Assembly: GCF_009914765.1 (NCBI RefSeq) | Contig: NZ_WYDS01000001.1 | Location: 293,852 to 357,851 of the forward strand | DNA from: Halodesulfovibrio sp. MK-HDV | GTDB taxonomy: Bacteria > Desulfobacterota > Desulfovibrionia > Desulfovibrionales > Desulfovibrionaceae | Reading direction: 5' to 3' | Length of the DNA stretch: 64,000 nt | In this document: in pieces, positions 44,660 to 58,600 of the stretch | Layout of the letters: each line of letters starts with the position of its first letter | Numbering within the stretch: position 1 is the stretch's first letter | Notes under the pieces: generated by a model | Database searches by the model: none | What the model was told of the DNA's origin: nothing | What the model saw: the letters and a program-made list of their open reading frames with translations, nothing else | Translations under genes and position numbers: made by a program

Positions 44660-44864
44660 ATATATTCTGAAAAGTAGAGAGGATGTGCATAAACAGACTC
44701 CCTACTCCAAGGATTATTGCTAGTACAAGCCAGAAAAATGTTTTGATGATATGTGTGATGCAGTTTTTTATTATAGAAAATGTGGGAGTGGCCGTTGTGG
44801 AATTGTAAAAGTCACTTTTGTTTATAATACTATTACAACACTGGACACACTTTTGTAACACCAT
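44658..44864 (-). CDS. possible small membrane protein with N-terminal Cys cluster (68 aa)
   Basis: The N-terminus has CVQCC, then a polar segment and one hydrophobic helix (about residues 43-62). The stop codon lies at a terminator shared with the AsmA-like gene, which favours a real transcript, but the ribosome-binding site (GAGAGA) is weak and no family is recognised. Confidence 0.4.
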   Translation of the reverse strand: MVLQKCVQCCNSIINKSDFYNSTTATPTFSIIKNCITHIIKTFFWLVLAIILGVGSLFMHILSTFQNI

Positions 44865-45226
44865 GCTGTATCTCTCTCTTATTATGTAGAAAATATCTCT
44901 ATATGTTTTAAGTATAGAATAGTCAATATATCTAGGCGGGGGAATATTGCCAGTTTACAATGTAACAGGCTTCATTAAAATATTTTCTACTCGCTTTATG
45001 CCGTATAAGCTATGCGTTATGTATACCTTTAAGGTGGAGAAATCATTTCATTGCTTTGGTTACACAATGTCGACTGATACAATTTTATTGTGCAATAGAA
45101 TAGATCTATTGCTATCATGGCTATAACGCTGCTCAATAAACAATAAAGGACATGATTTTACTAACGGGATAATTTGAAAAATGATTTCCCGCCCTTTCTC
45201 CTGTAATTTATCTTTTGAGGAAGTAT
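44865..45226. other. upstream region of the diguanylate cyclase gene, about 360 bp
   Basis: AT-rich and non-coding. The one clear structure is the inverted repeat GCAATAG (45092-45098) / CTATTGC (45106-45112), which could be an operator. No promoter was assigned. Confidence 0.4.
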
Positions 45227-46519
45227 ATGGATTTGAAAGAAGCCAAAATACAGATCGCTCACTTAAAAGAACAACTCGAAATAGAAAAAGCTCTTAATGA
45301 TGTAGCCTTTGAGGCTATTGGGATTTTTGACGAAGACCTAAAATGTGTTGCTGCAAACGCAGAGGCCGTTCATGTTTTGGGCTATACATCAGAAGAGCTT
45401 TTACATCTTACTGCGTTTGATTTCCTGGCAAAGGAATCACATTCTACTGCAAAGGAAAATGCAAGCAAAGGACTTACCGAGCCCTACTTTGCCACTTGCA
45501 AACGCAAGGATGGCACGTTTTTCCCAGCTGAAGTCAGAGCGAATAATGTTATTTTAAAAGGTCGTAAGTTTCGCGCTACGGCCATGCGTGACCTTACCTT
45601 TAGTCGGGCAATGGAAACTGATTTAGCTGACGCGCTGTATGAATTGGAGCTTATTTTTAGCAACTGTAAAGTTGGTTTAATGCTTTTAACTGGCGGAAGA
45701 TATCTACGGCGGGCAAATCAAGCTCTTGCAGATGTTTTAGGGTATGCGTCTCCAGACGAACTTAAAGGCATTAGCATGAGGCAGCTCCATATTTCGTTAG
45801 ATAAATATGATGAGTTTGGTGAAACAATTTATCCAGAGCTCGCCCATGGGAAGCCTTTGAAATTTGAATATCAAATGCGTAGGCAAGACGGGAACACTAT
45901 CTGGTGTTCCTTTACTGGGCAGGCTATAGATAGAAATGTCCCTGCCAATCTGTACAAAGGTGTATTGTGGGTAATTGACGATATTACTAAGCGCAAAGCC
46001 AAAGAAGAGTATCTGCTGAGGATGGCCACTACAGACGACCTTACAGGTGCACTGCATAGAAAAGAGTTTTTCCGTAGGATTGAATACCTCACGGACGATG
46101 TGGATCAAGAAAGTCTGAAGTGTTCAGTCTTGATGATTGATTTGGATAATTTTAAAAACATTAATGACACATACGGGCACGAAGCAGGCGATGCTGTTTT
46201 GCGTGACTTTGCTACGCTTTGCAGGGAACAGCTTAGAGATAATGACTTGTTTGCCAGAGTTGGGGGGGAAGAATTTGCAGTGTTTTTGCCTCAGACCACT
46301 CGCTATAAGGCAGTCCAAGTTGCTGAGAGGTTGCGCAAAAACTTTGCTGACAAAGATACCATCTATTGTGGGAACTTTGTTCGGTGCACTATAAGTATTG
46401 GCGTTGCCGGTGCTACTTCTGAGTATGTAGAGACTGAAGAATTACTTAGAAGTGCTGATCAGCGCCTCTACAAAGCGAAAGAGAGCGGACGAAACACCGT
46501 TGTTTTTTTCGATGAGTAA
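45227..46519 (+). CDS. PAS-PAS-GGDEF diguanylate cyclase
   Basis: 430 residues, cytoplasmic. A short coiled-coil start is followed by two PAS domains (about 20-135 and 140-265, the second ending in the PAC-like VLWVIDDITKRK) and a complete GGDEF domain (270-430) with DDLTGALHR, DLDNFKNINDTYGHEAGD and the catalytic GGEEF. An RDND motif five residues before GGEEF is the inhibitory I-site (RxxD), so product feedback is likely. It makes cyclic di-GMP in response to a signal sensed by the PAS domains. ATG 45227 is chosen (GAGGAAG upstream) over an in-frame TTG 12 bases earlier. It ends next to the giant adhesin gene on the other strand, whose surface display in related systems is controlled by cyclic di-GMP. 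Confidence 0.93.
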   Translation: MDLKEAKIQIAHLKEQLEIEKALNDVAFEAIGIFDEDLKCVAANAEAVHVLGYTSEELLHLTAFDFLAKESHSTAKENASKGLTEPYFATCKRKDGTFFPAEVRANNVILKGRKFRATAMRDLTFSRAMETDLADALYELELIFSNCKVGLMLLTGGRYLRRANQALADVLGYASPDELKGISMRQLHISLDKYDEFGETIYPELAHGKPLKFEYQMRRQDGNTIWCSFTGQAIDRNVPANLYKGVLWVIDDITKRKAKEEYLLRMATTDDLTGALHRKEFFRRIEYLTDDVDQESLKCSVLMIDLDNFKNINDTYGHEAGDAVLRDFATLCREQLRDNDLFARVGGEEFAVFLPQTTRYKAVQVAERLRKNFADKDTIYCGNFVRCTISIGVAGATSEYVETEELLRSADQRLYKAKESGRNTVVFFDE

Positions 46520-46596
46520 TGAGCCGTTGAGCTAGTATACAAGGCGAATGAAAGTACATTCTCATCGTCTGAGTCTTACATAACATTACATAAACA

Positions 46597-46639
46597 AGGG
46601 CACTGTATTCAATGTGAACACAGTGCCCTCTTTCTTTTA
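46597..46639. terminator. terminator between the convergent cyclase and adhesin genes
   Basis: AGGGCACTGT (46597-46606) pairs with ACAGTGCCCT (46620-46629), followed by CTTTCTTTT on the plus strand. The minus-strand side is poorer in T (TTGTTTATGT), so its use by the adhesin transcript is less sure. Confidence 0.75.
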
Positions 46640-46667
46640 GAAAACCACTTCCCTACCTATAGGAATA

Positions 46668-49600
46668 CTAATTATTCTGGAGCAACATCTGAATGAGTGC
46701 CGCCTGATCATCAAGACCGGATGCATCCTGAATGGTGATAACCTGTTCAGGAGCTTCTGGGGCTTCAGATTTAACTGTAATCGTAAAGTTGCCACTATCG
46801 CCTGAGATATCCACGTACTCTTCGATATTGCTGGCAGAAAGATCAATTCGCTCTTCTGCGCCACCAAGGACACTGCTTATATCTATTGTATCGCCTTGAG
46901 TTGCATCAAAGTTGATAATTAGCACATCATCGTTGCCTTCTATATGGAACCTGTCTGTCGCGTCATTTTCGCCTGTGATGTCGTTAATGGAATTGCCGTC
47001 CAGAATGATAGGGCCACCGCCCATGTCGTCAGAGGAGCTGTATATGATGTCATCGATGGTGTCTTTTGTAATAAAGATATTCGTTTCCGAACTATTTCCT
47101 TCACCATCGTCGATGGTTAACTTCAATTCTGTTAGTCCGCTTGGCAAGCTTGCACCAGTGACAAGTGGTGTAATCTGACCACTTTCATTTACTGAGAAGT
47201 CGTCAGATGTAGAACCATCCGGATTTGTCAGGGTGTATGTCGAGTTTTCATCAAAGTCTGCAAGACTGGCAAGAACTCCATCCTGAGCTATATCATTATC
47301 AATATGAATTGTAGAACTCGTCGTCTGGAGATTTTCTGTCAAGCTGATGTCGTCAAGCATAACGCCAACCGTTGCGTTGGTAGCTTCATAAAATTCAACG
47401 GTAAGTTCTCCAGCACTATTCAGCCCCAAATCAGACACAGGGACTGTGATCTCCAATGTTTGCCATTCGTTACCGGAAACAACATTTTCAGCAATAAGTA
47501 CAGTGCCAAGGAACACTGAGAACTGCTGGGTACTTAGAATATCTACTCGAGCTTTGTAGTCAAACTTAAGAGTTACGCTTTCACTGTCTGAATCAACGGT
47601 AACTGTCTGTTTCAAATTATTTTGAGTGATGTTATCGGCCGAAAGTTCAGCAATAGTATCATTTTCCTCGTTATTGTTTGATTCGCCCCAAAGCAATGAA
47701 CCCGCCTGTTGCAATTCTACAACTCCAAAGTCATTAGTCCAATGTGCTGATCCATCTTCAAAATCACCATTCAACAGAAGCTCTCGAGACTGTGTAAGTC
47801 CTTGGAACTCTGGATTTGCGGCAATGTAGGTCGTACTGTCTGCAAACGTTGCGGAAAAGCCATCTAAATCTCCAGCGTTCACTTCGACTGTAATCTGATG
47901 GTTCGCATCAGCCGCCGTTAACGTGTAGTCGCTGCCTGTGGCGCCATCAATGGCTTCTTTGCTATCGCCTTCGCCTCGATACCATTGATATTCGGCAATG
48001 ATATCACCATCAAGGTCAACAAGGTTGCTGATGTCAGCGATTAATAACCCGCCAACCTCTGCTGTTCCTTGTATTTCAACAGAGCCAGTTGTCGGAAGGT
48101 CAGCGTTGAGGATGTTAACACTAAACTCGCTGGATGTTTCAACAGAACTACCAGTGTCTTCGGTTGAAATTGCCCGAACAGTCACATCAAAGCTGGCATT
48201 GTAGCTTTCTGGAGATGTGAGCAGTAATTCGTTAGCACTCATACTGGAAACATCAGCTATTCCATTCTCACCTACGCTTAGAGTGATGACTCCATCTGTA
48301 ATCACACTTCCTTTTGGAAGACCTTCAAGCATCACACTTAAAGACTCTGAGCCATCCAGATCAGCCAGACTGGCACCTACGTCCAGAACAATGGATTCAC
48401 CACTCGTTATTGAAATAGCGGCATCGCTTTGTACATCGATGCTCACTGTTCCCACAGTAGTGTTGTCACCATCACTGATTTCATAGGTAAAGGTATCTAC
48501 CCCTATGTATCCCTCTGCTGGAACGTAAGAGAGTGTACCATCCCCATTGTCAACAACAGTACCGTGCCCTGCTTGGGAGAAGTCTGTAATCTCCAGACTT
48601 GCGCCTTCAGGGTCGAATGCGTCGGCAAGTACGTTTTGAGTAGTAAAGCCGCCGTCCTGAACCTGAATTCTTACGTCATAGTTTTCTACTGAAGGTGCCC
48701 AATTGGATGGTTCCATATTCAGTTCAAAAGATGTGTGGGAATTGTTGGTTGCAACCCCGATTTGACCATTGTTTAGCGGAGTTCCAAAGTCGTGAGATAT
48801 TTGTTCAACACCGTTGGAAAAGATTGTTGCAACACCGCCATCAATGTTTAGACTAATTTCATTAGGAACATCTGTATCTAGCTGAATGTATTCGGTTCTT
48901 GCAATCCTAGTATGTTCTCCATTCTCAACTTGTTCAATTTGCCATCTATCTGCACCAATACGCGCAACAGCCATTTTGTAGTTATTAGCATCTTGGTAGT
49001 CGAAGACAATAGCACCATTGTGCCACGGGCTATCGTCATGAGCGGTGACTACAATATTCAGCGTGAAGCTTTCATCAAGTGTTCCTGCAAAGTTGATAGG
49101 ACTAACAGCCCAATCTCCAGCACCATCGCTAGTGACTTCTATTTCCGTGCCATTAATTTGCCAATCGTGATCATCGAGTTCAACCGAATGCGGTGTGCCG
49201 TCAAAGACATTGCTGTCGAATTTGATCATGGAAATGTTGTCATAATTAATGGTTGCAGTATTTCCTTCGTCATCAATCGTTACGGTCAATGTTCCAGAAT
49301 CGTTATCAATGGATACGTTACTGCCGACAAATGAAGACAAATCGATTGTATTGTTCCCAATTCCACCGTGGACCGTATACGTTTCGCCAGCCTCAAGATT
49401 ATCAAAAGAAAATACATCGTTAAAATCGGAACCGGTCGCTTCATTGGTTTCCCAACGATCTACGTCACCATTTACAGTTTGAGCATCATGGTTTGTTAAA
49501 TCAAAGCTAACACCTGTGCTTGCTTCACTAAAGTCGGCAGTATCATTGAATACTGCGTCCGTATTGGCGACCTGAATGAAGAGTGAAGGCGCATCTGCAA

Positions 49601-52600
49601 CAGCATTAACGGCTAGGATTCCGCTGGAAGAGACAGAGGTAGTACCGTCGTAGACGTCGTAGTTAACATTAATGCTACCGCTGAAGTTATCCGTAGGTGT
49701 GAAGTTCCATGTGCCGTTTCCGTTATCGACGAATGCCCCGTTTGTTGAGGTCAGGTTTACGACAGATAAGGTGTCACCATCAACATCGTTAGCATTTGCT
49801 AGGAGCTGGGTTTCACTAATAACGATTGTACCATCTTCAGTCATTGTTCCAAGATCAACATCTCTTGCTACAGGGGCATCATTAACAGCTGTAATGTCAA
49901 GATTTGCCGTTGCAGAAGCCGTGGCAGTGCCGTCTGATACTGCGAAGTCGAAAGGTACATTCTCACCATTGTAGTTTTCAGTTGGTGTAAAGGTATATGA
50001 ACCGCCACCATTGTCTGTCAGTGTACCTACGTCTTCCGACAGGCTCACATTGGTAATAGTCAGGTTGTCTCCGTCTGCATCGGTACTTGAGGCTAGAAGG
50101 TCAGCATCAGTAAAGGTGAGTACTCCATCTTCAGCAATCGATCCAAGGTCAATATCGCCTACAACAACCACGTCGTTTACGCCTGTCACGTTAAGATCAA
50201 TAGTTTGAGTCGAGGCTTCCCCGTTCTCATTGGTGACAGAAACAGACACGCTATCAGCACCATTGTAGTTTTCATCAGGTGTGTAGAGAATGTTACCCGC
50301 TGCATCCAAGGTAACTGTCCCGTGTGTTGCGGATAATGAGTTGCTGACAATTTCACCATTCACGTCATCGACGGTGGCAATTATCTGTGCAGTATCTTCT
50401 AGAAGAGTTGTTCCAACAACCGAGATTCGAGGAGCGTTATTAATGTTTTCAACAAAAACGGTTACTGTGGCCGTGTCTTCACCACCCTGCCCATCACTGA
50501 TTGTGTAAGTAAAACTTGCTTCGCCATCAAAGTTAACTTCCGGAGTGAAGACTACATTGCCTTCTGCATCAAGAGCGACCTCTCCATGCGTGTCTGCCGT
50601 AGCAGTTACTTCGGTAATGGAGATCGAGTCGTTGTTTGGATCAGAGTCGTTGCCAAGTAATAGCGTATTGTCGATAACAAGTGGCGTTGCCTCAAACGTT
50701 GTGTAAGGATTATTGCCCATCTCAACATCGCCAGTAATAGAGAGCTTATATGGTCCACTTGTTTGTGCGCGATACGAACTTACCCGGATCTCGTAGTTGC
50801 CCGGATCAAGGTCGTTGATCTGTAGATAGGAGTCGTACGCATGGAGTGAACCATCCTCTCTACCAAGGCTGCCGCCATCATCATTGTATGCGATTCTGTT
50901 GCCATCATCGTCCCATACTTCAACCCATATATCCAATTCTTGCTGAGTTCCGCTACCATCTAGATCTTGGTAAACGTCGTCTTGATTCGAGTTATTATAA
51001 TCAGCACCTTTTTCTGTAAGAGCATCTAGGATTAATTGTCCGCCATTATGCTGGAACTCGTAGACGTCCACAGCAGAATTGGCTCCAAGAATGCCGGTTA
51101 CTGATGTGTCTTGTGTGTCGTATGTTTCCCAACTCTCACCGACTGCTTCAGGATTAAGATTGCCAGCCGTAATGGTCACGCTCTGCGTAGAGGTGCTTCC
51201 ATCGGCACTGGTTGCAGTGGCCTCAAAAGTAAAGTCGCTGGCATCACCGAATTCAATTTCGCCACTAGTAAGAATTCTACCGTCTTCTCCTACTGTGAAC
51301 GGGACGTCGTCAGGCAATGAATAGGTTACTGTGTCTCCATCTACATCCACTGCATTCAGGGTTATTCCCACATAGGTACCGGCCGGAACGTTTTCGCTAA
51401 CAACGTTACTACCAGCATCAGTATCCGTAAGAGCCCCGACGTCATCATTTATGGCAGTAACATCAAGAGTCGCAGTAGCAGAAGTCGCGGTTGTGCCATC
51501 AGAGACAATGAAGCTGAATGGTACATCTTCGCCATTAAAGTTATCAGCTGGTGTGAAGGTGTAATTACCACCTCCATTATCTGTAAGTGTGCCCACGTCT
51601 TCCGACAGGCTCACATTGGTGACGATTAAGTTATCGCCGTCAGCATCAGAGCTTGAGGCAATAAGGTTGGCGGCTGTAAATGTCATTGCTGTATCTTCAG
51701 TAGTTGCGCCAAGGTCAATGTCGCCAACAATAGGCGCATCATTAATCGCTGTAACGTCCAAAGTTGCGGTAGCTGAAACCGTGGCAGTGCCGTCGAACAC
51801 GCTGAAGGTAAACGGAATATCTTCACCATTGAAGTTTTCGGCTGGTGTGAAGGTATAAGTGCCATCGTCGTTGGTAAGTGTACCTACATCTGCGGACACG
51901 CTTACGTTGGTAACGGTCAAGTTGTCGCCATCAACATCAGAGCTAGAGGCAAGAAGGTCAGCGGCTGTAAATGTCACTGCTGTATCTTCAGCCGTTGCGC
52001 CAAGATCAATGTCCTCAACGATAGAGGCATCATTCACCGCTGTAACATCTAAGGTCGCGGTAGCTGAAACCGTGGCAGTGCCGTCGAATACGCTGAAGGT
52101 AAACGGAACATCCTCGCCATTGAAGTTTTCAGTTGGTGTGAATGTGTAGGTGCCATCGGCGCTTGTAAGTGTGCCCACATCTCCAGATACGCTTACGTTG
52201 GTAACGGTCAAGTTGTCGCCGTCAACATCAGAGCTAGAGGCGAGAAGATCAGCGGCTGTAAATGTCACTGCTGTGTCTTCAGCTGTTGCGCCAAGATCAA
52301 TGTCCCCAACGATAGAAGCATCATTCACCGCTGTCACATCAAGGGTCGCAGTCGCAGAAACCGTGGCTGTGCCGTCGAATACACTGAAGGTAAACGGAAC
52401 CTCTTCACCATTGAAGTTTTCGGCTGGTGTAAAAGTGTAGGTGCCATCAACGTTGGTAAGTGTACCTACATCTTCAGACACACTAACGTTGGTAACGGTC
52501 AAGTTGTCGCCGTCAACATCAGAGCTAGAGGCGAGAAGATCAGCGGCTGTAAATGTCATTGCTGTATCTTCAGAAGTTGCGCCAAGGTTAATGTCGCCAA

Positions 52601-55600
52601 CAATAGGTGCATCATTAACCGCTGTAACGTCCAAATTCGCGGTAGCCGAAACCGTGGCTGTACCGTCGAATACACTGAAGGTAAACGGAACATCTTCGCC
52701 ATTGAAGTTTTCGGTTGGTGTGAAGGTATAGGTACCATCGACGTTGGTAAGTGTACCGACATCTCCAGATACGCTTACGTTGGTAACGGTCAAGTTGTCG
52801 CCATCAACATCAGAGCTAGAAGCTAGAAGATCAGCGGCTGTGAATGTCATTGCTGTATCTTCAGCCGTTGCACCAAGATCAATGTCCCCAACGATAGAAG
52901 CATCATTAACCGCTGTAACATCTAAGGTCGCGGTAGCCGAAACCGTGGCTGTTCCGTCGAATACGTTGAAGGTCAACGGAACATCTTCACCATTGAAGTT
53001 TTCGGCTGGTGTAAAAGTGTAGGTGCCATCAACGTTGGTAAGTGTACCTACATCTTCAGACACACTAACGTTGGTAACGGTCAAGTTGTCGCCGTCGACA
53101 TCAGAGCTGGAGGCGAGAAGATCATCGGCTGTAAATGTCACTGCTGTATCTTCAGCCGTTGCGCCAAGATCAATGTCCCCAACGATAGAGGCATCATTCA
53201 CCGCTGATACGTCTAGTGTTGCAGTCGCAGAAGCTGTTGTTGTGCCATCAGATACGGTGAAGCTAAAAGGCACATTCTCACCGTTGTAGTTCGTGGTAGG
53301 TGTGAATGTGTAGCTACCGCCGCCGTTGTCTGTGAGAGCTCCCACTTCTGCTGATAGACTCACCTCGGTAACAGTCAGGTTGTCACCATCAACATCAGAA
53401 CTTGAGGCTATAAGGTCTGCGTCAGTGAATGTGATTGTACCGTCTTCAGCTATTGATCCAAGATCAACATTTTCTGCAACAGGGGCATCGTTGATAGCTG
53501 TGACATCAACGTTTGCTGAAGCAGTAACCGTAGTTGTTCCATCAGAGACAGTGAACGAGATCGGCACGTCTTCGCCATTGAAGTTGGCGGCAGGTGTGAA
53601 GGTATAGCTATCACCACCGTTATTCGTAAGTGTACCCACGTTTGCAGATAAGCTTACATTGGTAACGGTCAAATCATTACCTTCAACGTCAGAACTCGAG
53701 GCAAGGAGGTCGGTGGCTGTGAATGTTATTGCGGTATCTTCAGCCGTTGTACCTAGGTCAATGTTTCCGACGACGGGTGCATCGTTTATTGCTGTGACGT
53801 CAAGGGTGGCTGTTGCAGAACCTTCTGTTACTCCATCAGATACGGTGAAGTCGAAAGGCACGTTCTCACCGTTGTAGTTTTCGGCTGGTGCAAATGTATA
53901 TAGACCATTTCCAGTGTCCGTAAGTGTACCTACGTCGGCAGCCAAGGTCACATTGGTAACGGTCAGGTCGTCGCCATCAACATCAGAACTTGAGGCAATA
54001 AGATCCGCATCAGTGAATATTATTGTGCCATCTTCTGCTACTGATCCAAGGTCAACATCTCCAACAACGACTGCATCATTTACGTCTGTAACGTTAATGT
54101 TAATAGTTTGCGTCGAGATGCCTCCGCTATCATCAGTGACGGAAATCAACACACTGTCGGCGCCATTGTAGTTTGCGTCAGGTGTATAGAGAATGTTCCC
54201 ATCCGTATCTAGCGAGACTGTTCCATGTGTTGCAGACAAAGAGTTGCTGACAATCTCACCATCAACATCGCTGGCGGTGGCAATTATCTGTGCTGTATCT
54301 TCTGTAAGAGTAGTTTCAACAACTGAGATCTGAGGGACATCATTAATATCTTCTACAAAGACAGTGACAGTGGCAGTGTCTTCGCCACCACGACCATCGC
54401 TGATGGTATATGTAAAGCTTGCCTCGCCGTTAAAGTTTAATTCCGGAGTGAAGACTACATTGCCTTCTGCATCAAGAGAGACCTCTCCATGTGTGTCTTC
54501 GGTGGCATTTACGTCAACTATGGAGATGGAGTCATTGTTTGGATCAGAGTCATTGCCCAGCAACAAGGTATTGTCGATAACAAGCTGAGTATCTTCGAAT
54601 GTTGTGTAAGGATTTTCACCCATTTCAACATCACCCTGAATGGTTATTTTGTAAGGTCCGCTTGTTTGCGCACGGTATGAGCTGACACGAATTTCGTAAT
54701 TTCCGGGATCAAGATTATTGATATCCAGATAGGAGTCATAAGGATGGAGAGATCCATCATCTCTGCCGCGGCTTCCACCGTCATCGTTGTAGGCTACCCT
54801 GTTGCCGTCGTCGTCCCATACTTCAATCCAGATATCCAATTCCTGTTGAGTTCCACTACCGTCGAGATCTTGATAAACGTCGTCCCGATTTGAGTTGTTT
54901 GAATCAGAACCTTTCTCAGTTAAAGCATCAAGAATCAGCCTTCCGCCATTATGCTGGAACTCATAGACATCCACTGCGGAGTTTGCTCCGAGAATGCCCG
55001 TTACAGAAGTATCCTGAGTATCGTATGTTTCCCAGTTTTCTCCAACCGCTTCTGGATTAAGGTTGCCAGCCTCAATGGTGATTGTTTGAGTTGAGGAGCT
55101 TCCGTCAGAACTGGTTGCTGTTGCTTCAAAAATGAAGTCTCGAGTGTCACCAAATTCAATTTCATTACTGGTAAGAATTCTGCCGTCGTCTCCAACCGTA
55201 AATGGAACGTCATCTGGTAATGAATATGTTACTGCGTCCCCGTCAACATCCACGGCGTTCAGGGTAACACCGACGTAAGTACCGATTGGTACGCTTTCAT
55301 CAACAACGTTGCTACTAGCATCAATATCTGAAAGATCTCCGATGTCGTCATTCACATTCAGAACGGATATTGCAACTTGTTGTGTGCTTTCGCTGCCATC
55401 CTCAGATTGTGCGCGCACTACTAAGTTTTGATTAGCGTTCGCGTCATCAGCGTCAACATCAACAACCGCAGGGTCTGTAACTGTGATTACACCATCTTGA
55501 TTGATGGCAAATCCTTGTACAGGGTTTCCGTTAGCGTCTTCTATTGAATACGTAATGCTTCCTGCGGTGAAATCTGCATCTTGAGCTGTAATCGTGCCCA

Positions 55601-58600
55601 CGGTGCCGTCTGTTTCATTCATCGTGAACATAAAGTTTGCTGCTGCACTACCATCATTGTTTTGAGCAGGATCAAAGATTATTGGGTTATCGTTAACATC
55701 CTGAACAGATATGGTGATCTGTTGCGTATTAACACTGCCGTCTTCCGCTGTCGCACGGACAATCATATTCTGGAGTGAATTCGTGCCATCAGGGTCCATG
55801 TCTACAACGGACTGATCAGTAATGGTGATGTTGCCGCTCTGATCAATGGCAAAGCCTTGGACTGGATTGCCGCTAGCGTCTTCCAGTGAGTATGCGATGT
55901 CGCCTGCGGTAAAGTCGTTGTCAGCCGCAGTTATGGTACCCACATTGGCATCAGCTTCAGTGATAGTGAATGTGTAATTCGTTGCCGGACTGCCGTCATT
56001 GTTTTCAGCAGGAGCAAAGATAACTGGGTTATCATCTACATCCTGAACGGAGATGGTGATCTGCTGAGTATTAACACTACCGTCTTCAGCTACTGCACGG
56101 ACAACCATGTTCTGGAGTGCATTCGTGCCATTAGGGTCCATATCCACAACGGACTGGTCAGTAATGGTTATATTGCCGCTCTGATCAATGGCAAAGCCTT
56201 GGACTGGATTGCCGCTAGCGTCTTCCAGTGAGTATGCGATGTCGCCTGCGGTGAAGTCGTTATCAGCGGCAGTGATGGTGCCCACATTGGCATCAGCTTC
56301 AGTTATAGTGAATGTGTAATTCGCTGCCGGACTGCCGTCATTGTTTTCAGCAGGAGCAAAGATAACTGGGTTGTCATCTACATCTTGAACGGAGATGGTG
56401 ATCTGCTGCGTATTAACACTGCCGTCTTCGGCTGTTGCACGGACGACCATATTTTGAAGTGCATTTGTGCCGTCAGGGTCCATGTCCACAACGGATTGGT
56501 CAGTAATGGTAATATTGCCGCTCTGATCAATGGCAAAGCCTTGGACTGGATTGCCGCTAGCGTCTTCCAGTGAATATGTGATGTCGCCTGCGGTAAAATC
56601 GTTATCAGCCGCAGTGATGGTGCCTACATTGGCATCAGTTTCAGAGATGGTGAATGTATAGTTAGCTGCTGGGCTACCGTCACTGTTTTCAGCAGGAGCA
56701 AAGATAACTGGATTGTCATCTACGTCCTGAACAGAGATGGTGATCTGCTGCGTATTAACACTACCGTCTTCAGCCGTCGCACGGACAACCATATTCTGAA
56801 GTGCATTTGTGCCGTCAGGGTCCATATCTACAACGGACGGATCAGTAATGGTGATATTGCCGTTCTGGTCGATGGCAAAACCTTGTACAGGTTCACCGTT
56901 AGCGTCTTCCAGTGAATAGGAAATGTTGCCTGCGGTGAAGTCGTTATCAGCGGCAGTGATGGTGCCTACATTGGCATCAGTTTCAGAGATGGTGAATGTA
57001 TAGTTAGCTGCTGGGCTACCGTCGCTATTTTCAGCAGGTGCAAAGATAACTGGGTTATCGTTTATATCTTGAACTGAGATTGTAACGTCTTGGGTGGTTA
57101 CACTGCCATCATCCGCTTCTGCTCGAACAACCAAATTTTGAAGAGCGTTGATTCCATCTGGGTCGATGTCTACAACCGTAGAGTCAGTAACGGTAATAAC
57201 TCCGCGTTGGTCGATAGCAAACCCGTTTGCCGGTGAACCATCGGGATTCTCCAGTGAGAATGTTATTTCGCCGGATCTAAAGTCAGCATCAGATGCTGTA
57301 ATTGTTCCTACAACAGCATTTGCTTCAGTTATTGTGAATGTGAAGTTCTCAGCGTTGCTGCCATCACTATTCGTAGCAGTTTCAAACACAACATCGTTAA
57401 CATTCACGTCTGGTGAAGATGTAATGGTTACTGGGATTGTGGTTTCAATTACTTCAGATGGAGTTGAAAGATCAGCGTCAGCACTGGTGGCTTGAACATC
57501 GAGATCATACGTAACATCAAGGCCTTCAACAGATTTAATATTAACCTGTTGTAAGTTGTATAAACCGCCAGTTGTACCGGTGAAACCGAAATGAACATTC
57601 GTGCTGTTCGCAAGATGTTGACTTAATCCCCCAGTTAATGTTGCGGTTTGTCCTTCAAAAGTAACAGTGAAAACTTCTGCTGTAGCATCCCAAGCGAAGG
57701 TGGCTTCGTGCCATAATCCGTCTTCGAGGTCTGACGTCTGGATAGCTTGTGAGTGATCAGAACCATGACGCAAATCTCCATCAGTATGAATCGAGACATG
57801 ATCTTGCCAAGGGTCACCAAGGTCAGAGTTTCTATACGTGTCAAATTCGACAACAACTGCGTTGTCGATATTAGCGCCAAGAGAGCCGCCGTGGGTTGTA
57901 TCTGCTGGGTTAAAACCATCTGGATGCAGCACGAAGGTGATACCATCTGCACCATTGGATGAGCCAAGGAATATATCTGTGGTAATACTGAAGTCTTGTG
58001 TCAGGTTAAGTGTTTGGTCAGACCATATTGCACCATCCTGTGACTGTGCCGCGTCAGTTAGCGTATAGATACCGTTTGATTCATATGCTGTACCTAAAGC
58101 ACCGAAAGTTGCCACGCCGCCTTCGTTGTCCAGTATTACACCCTCTTTAACTGTGATTTCACCTGTCTGAGAGTCAATTTCAAATTTGTCGGTATGGTTT
58201 AACAATTCGTATGTAACATTTTCTGTGTAGTCGAAGTCTTTTGCTTCTACTTGAGTAACCACACGTGAGCCATCTTCTGGATTAACTGTTTCTTCAATAA
58301 CTACCGGTTGAATTGTGCTGTCTGTAAAATCAACAACATGCTCGTTGATTGGCTCAACAGTGAGCTGTACAGCCTGAGTATTTTCGCTACCATCTTCAGA
58401 TTGGGCACGAACGACAAAGGATTGGAGTTCATTTAAACCGTTAGGGTCAAGATCTACAGCATCCGGGTCGGTAACTGTGATGCTACCGTTTTGGTCAATG
58501 GCAAAACCTTCGAGCGGCGTGCCATCTGCGTTTTCAAGTGAATATGTGATGTCGCCTGCTGTAAAGTCAGCATCCTGAGCCGTAATAGTGCCAACAACTC

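Noticed and set aside
51859..53289. Series of similar plus-strand frames of 88-96 codons with 291-bp spacing
   Set aside because: They repeat in phase only because the adhesin gene on the other strand is made of 291-bp repeats.
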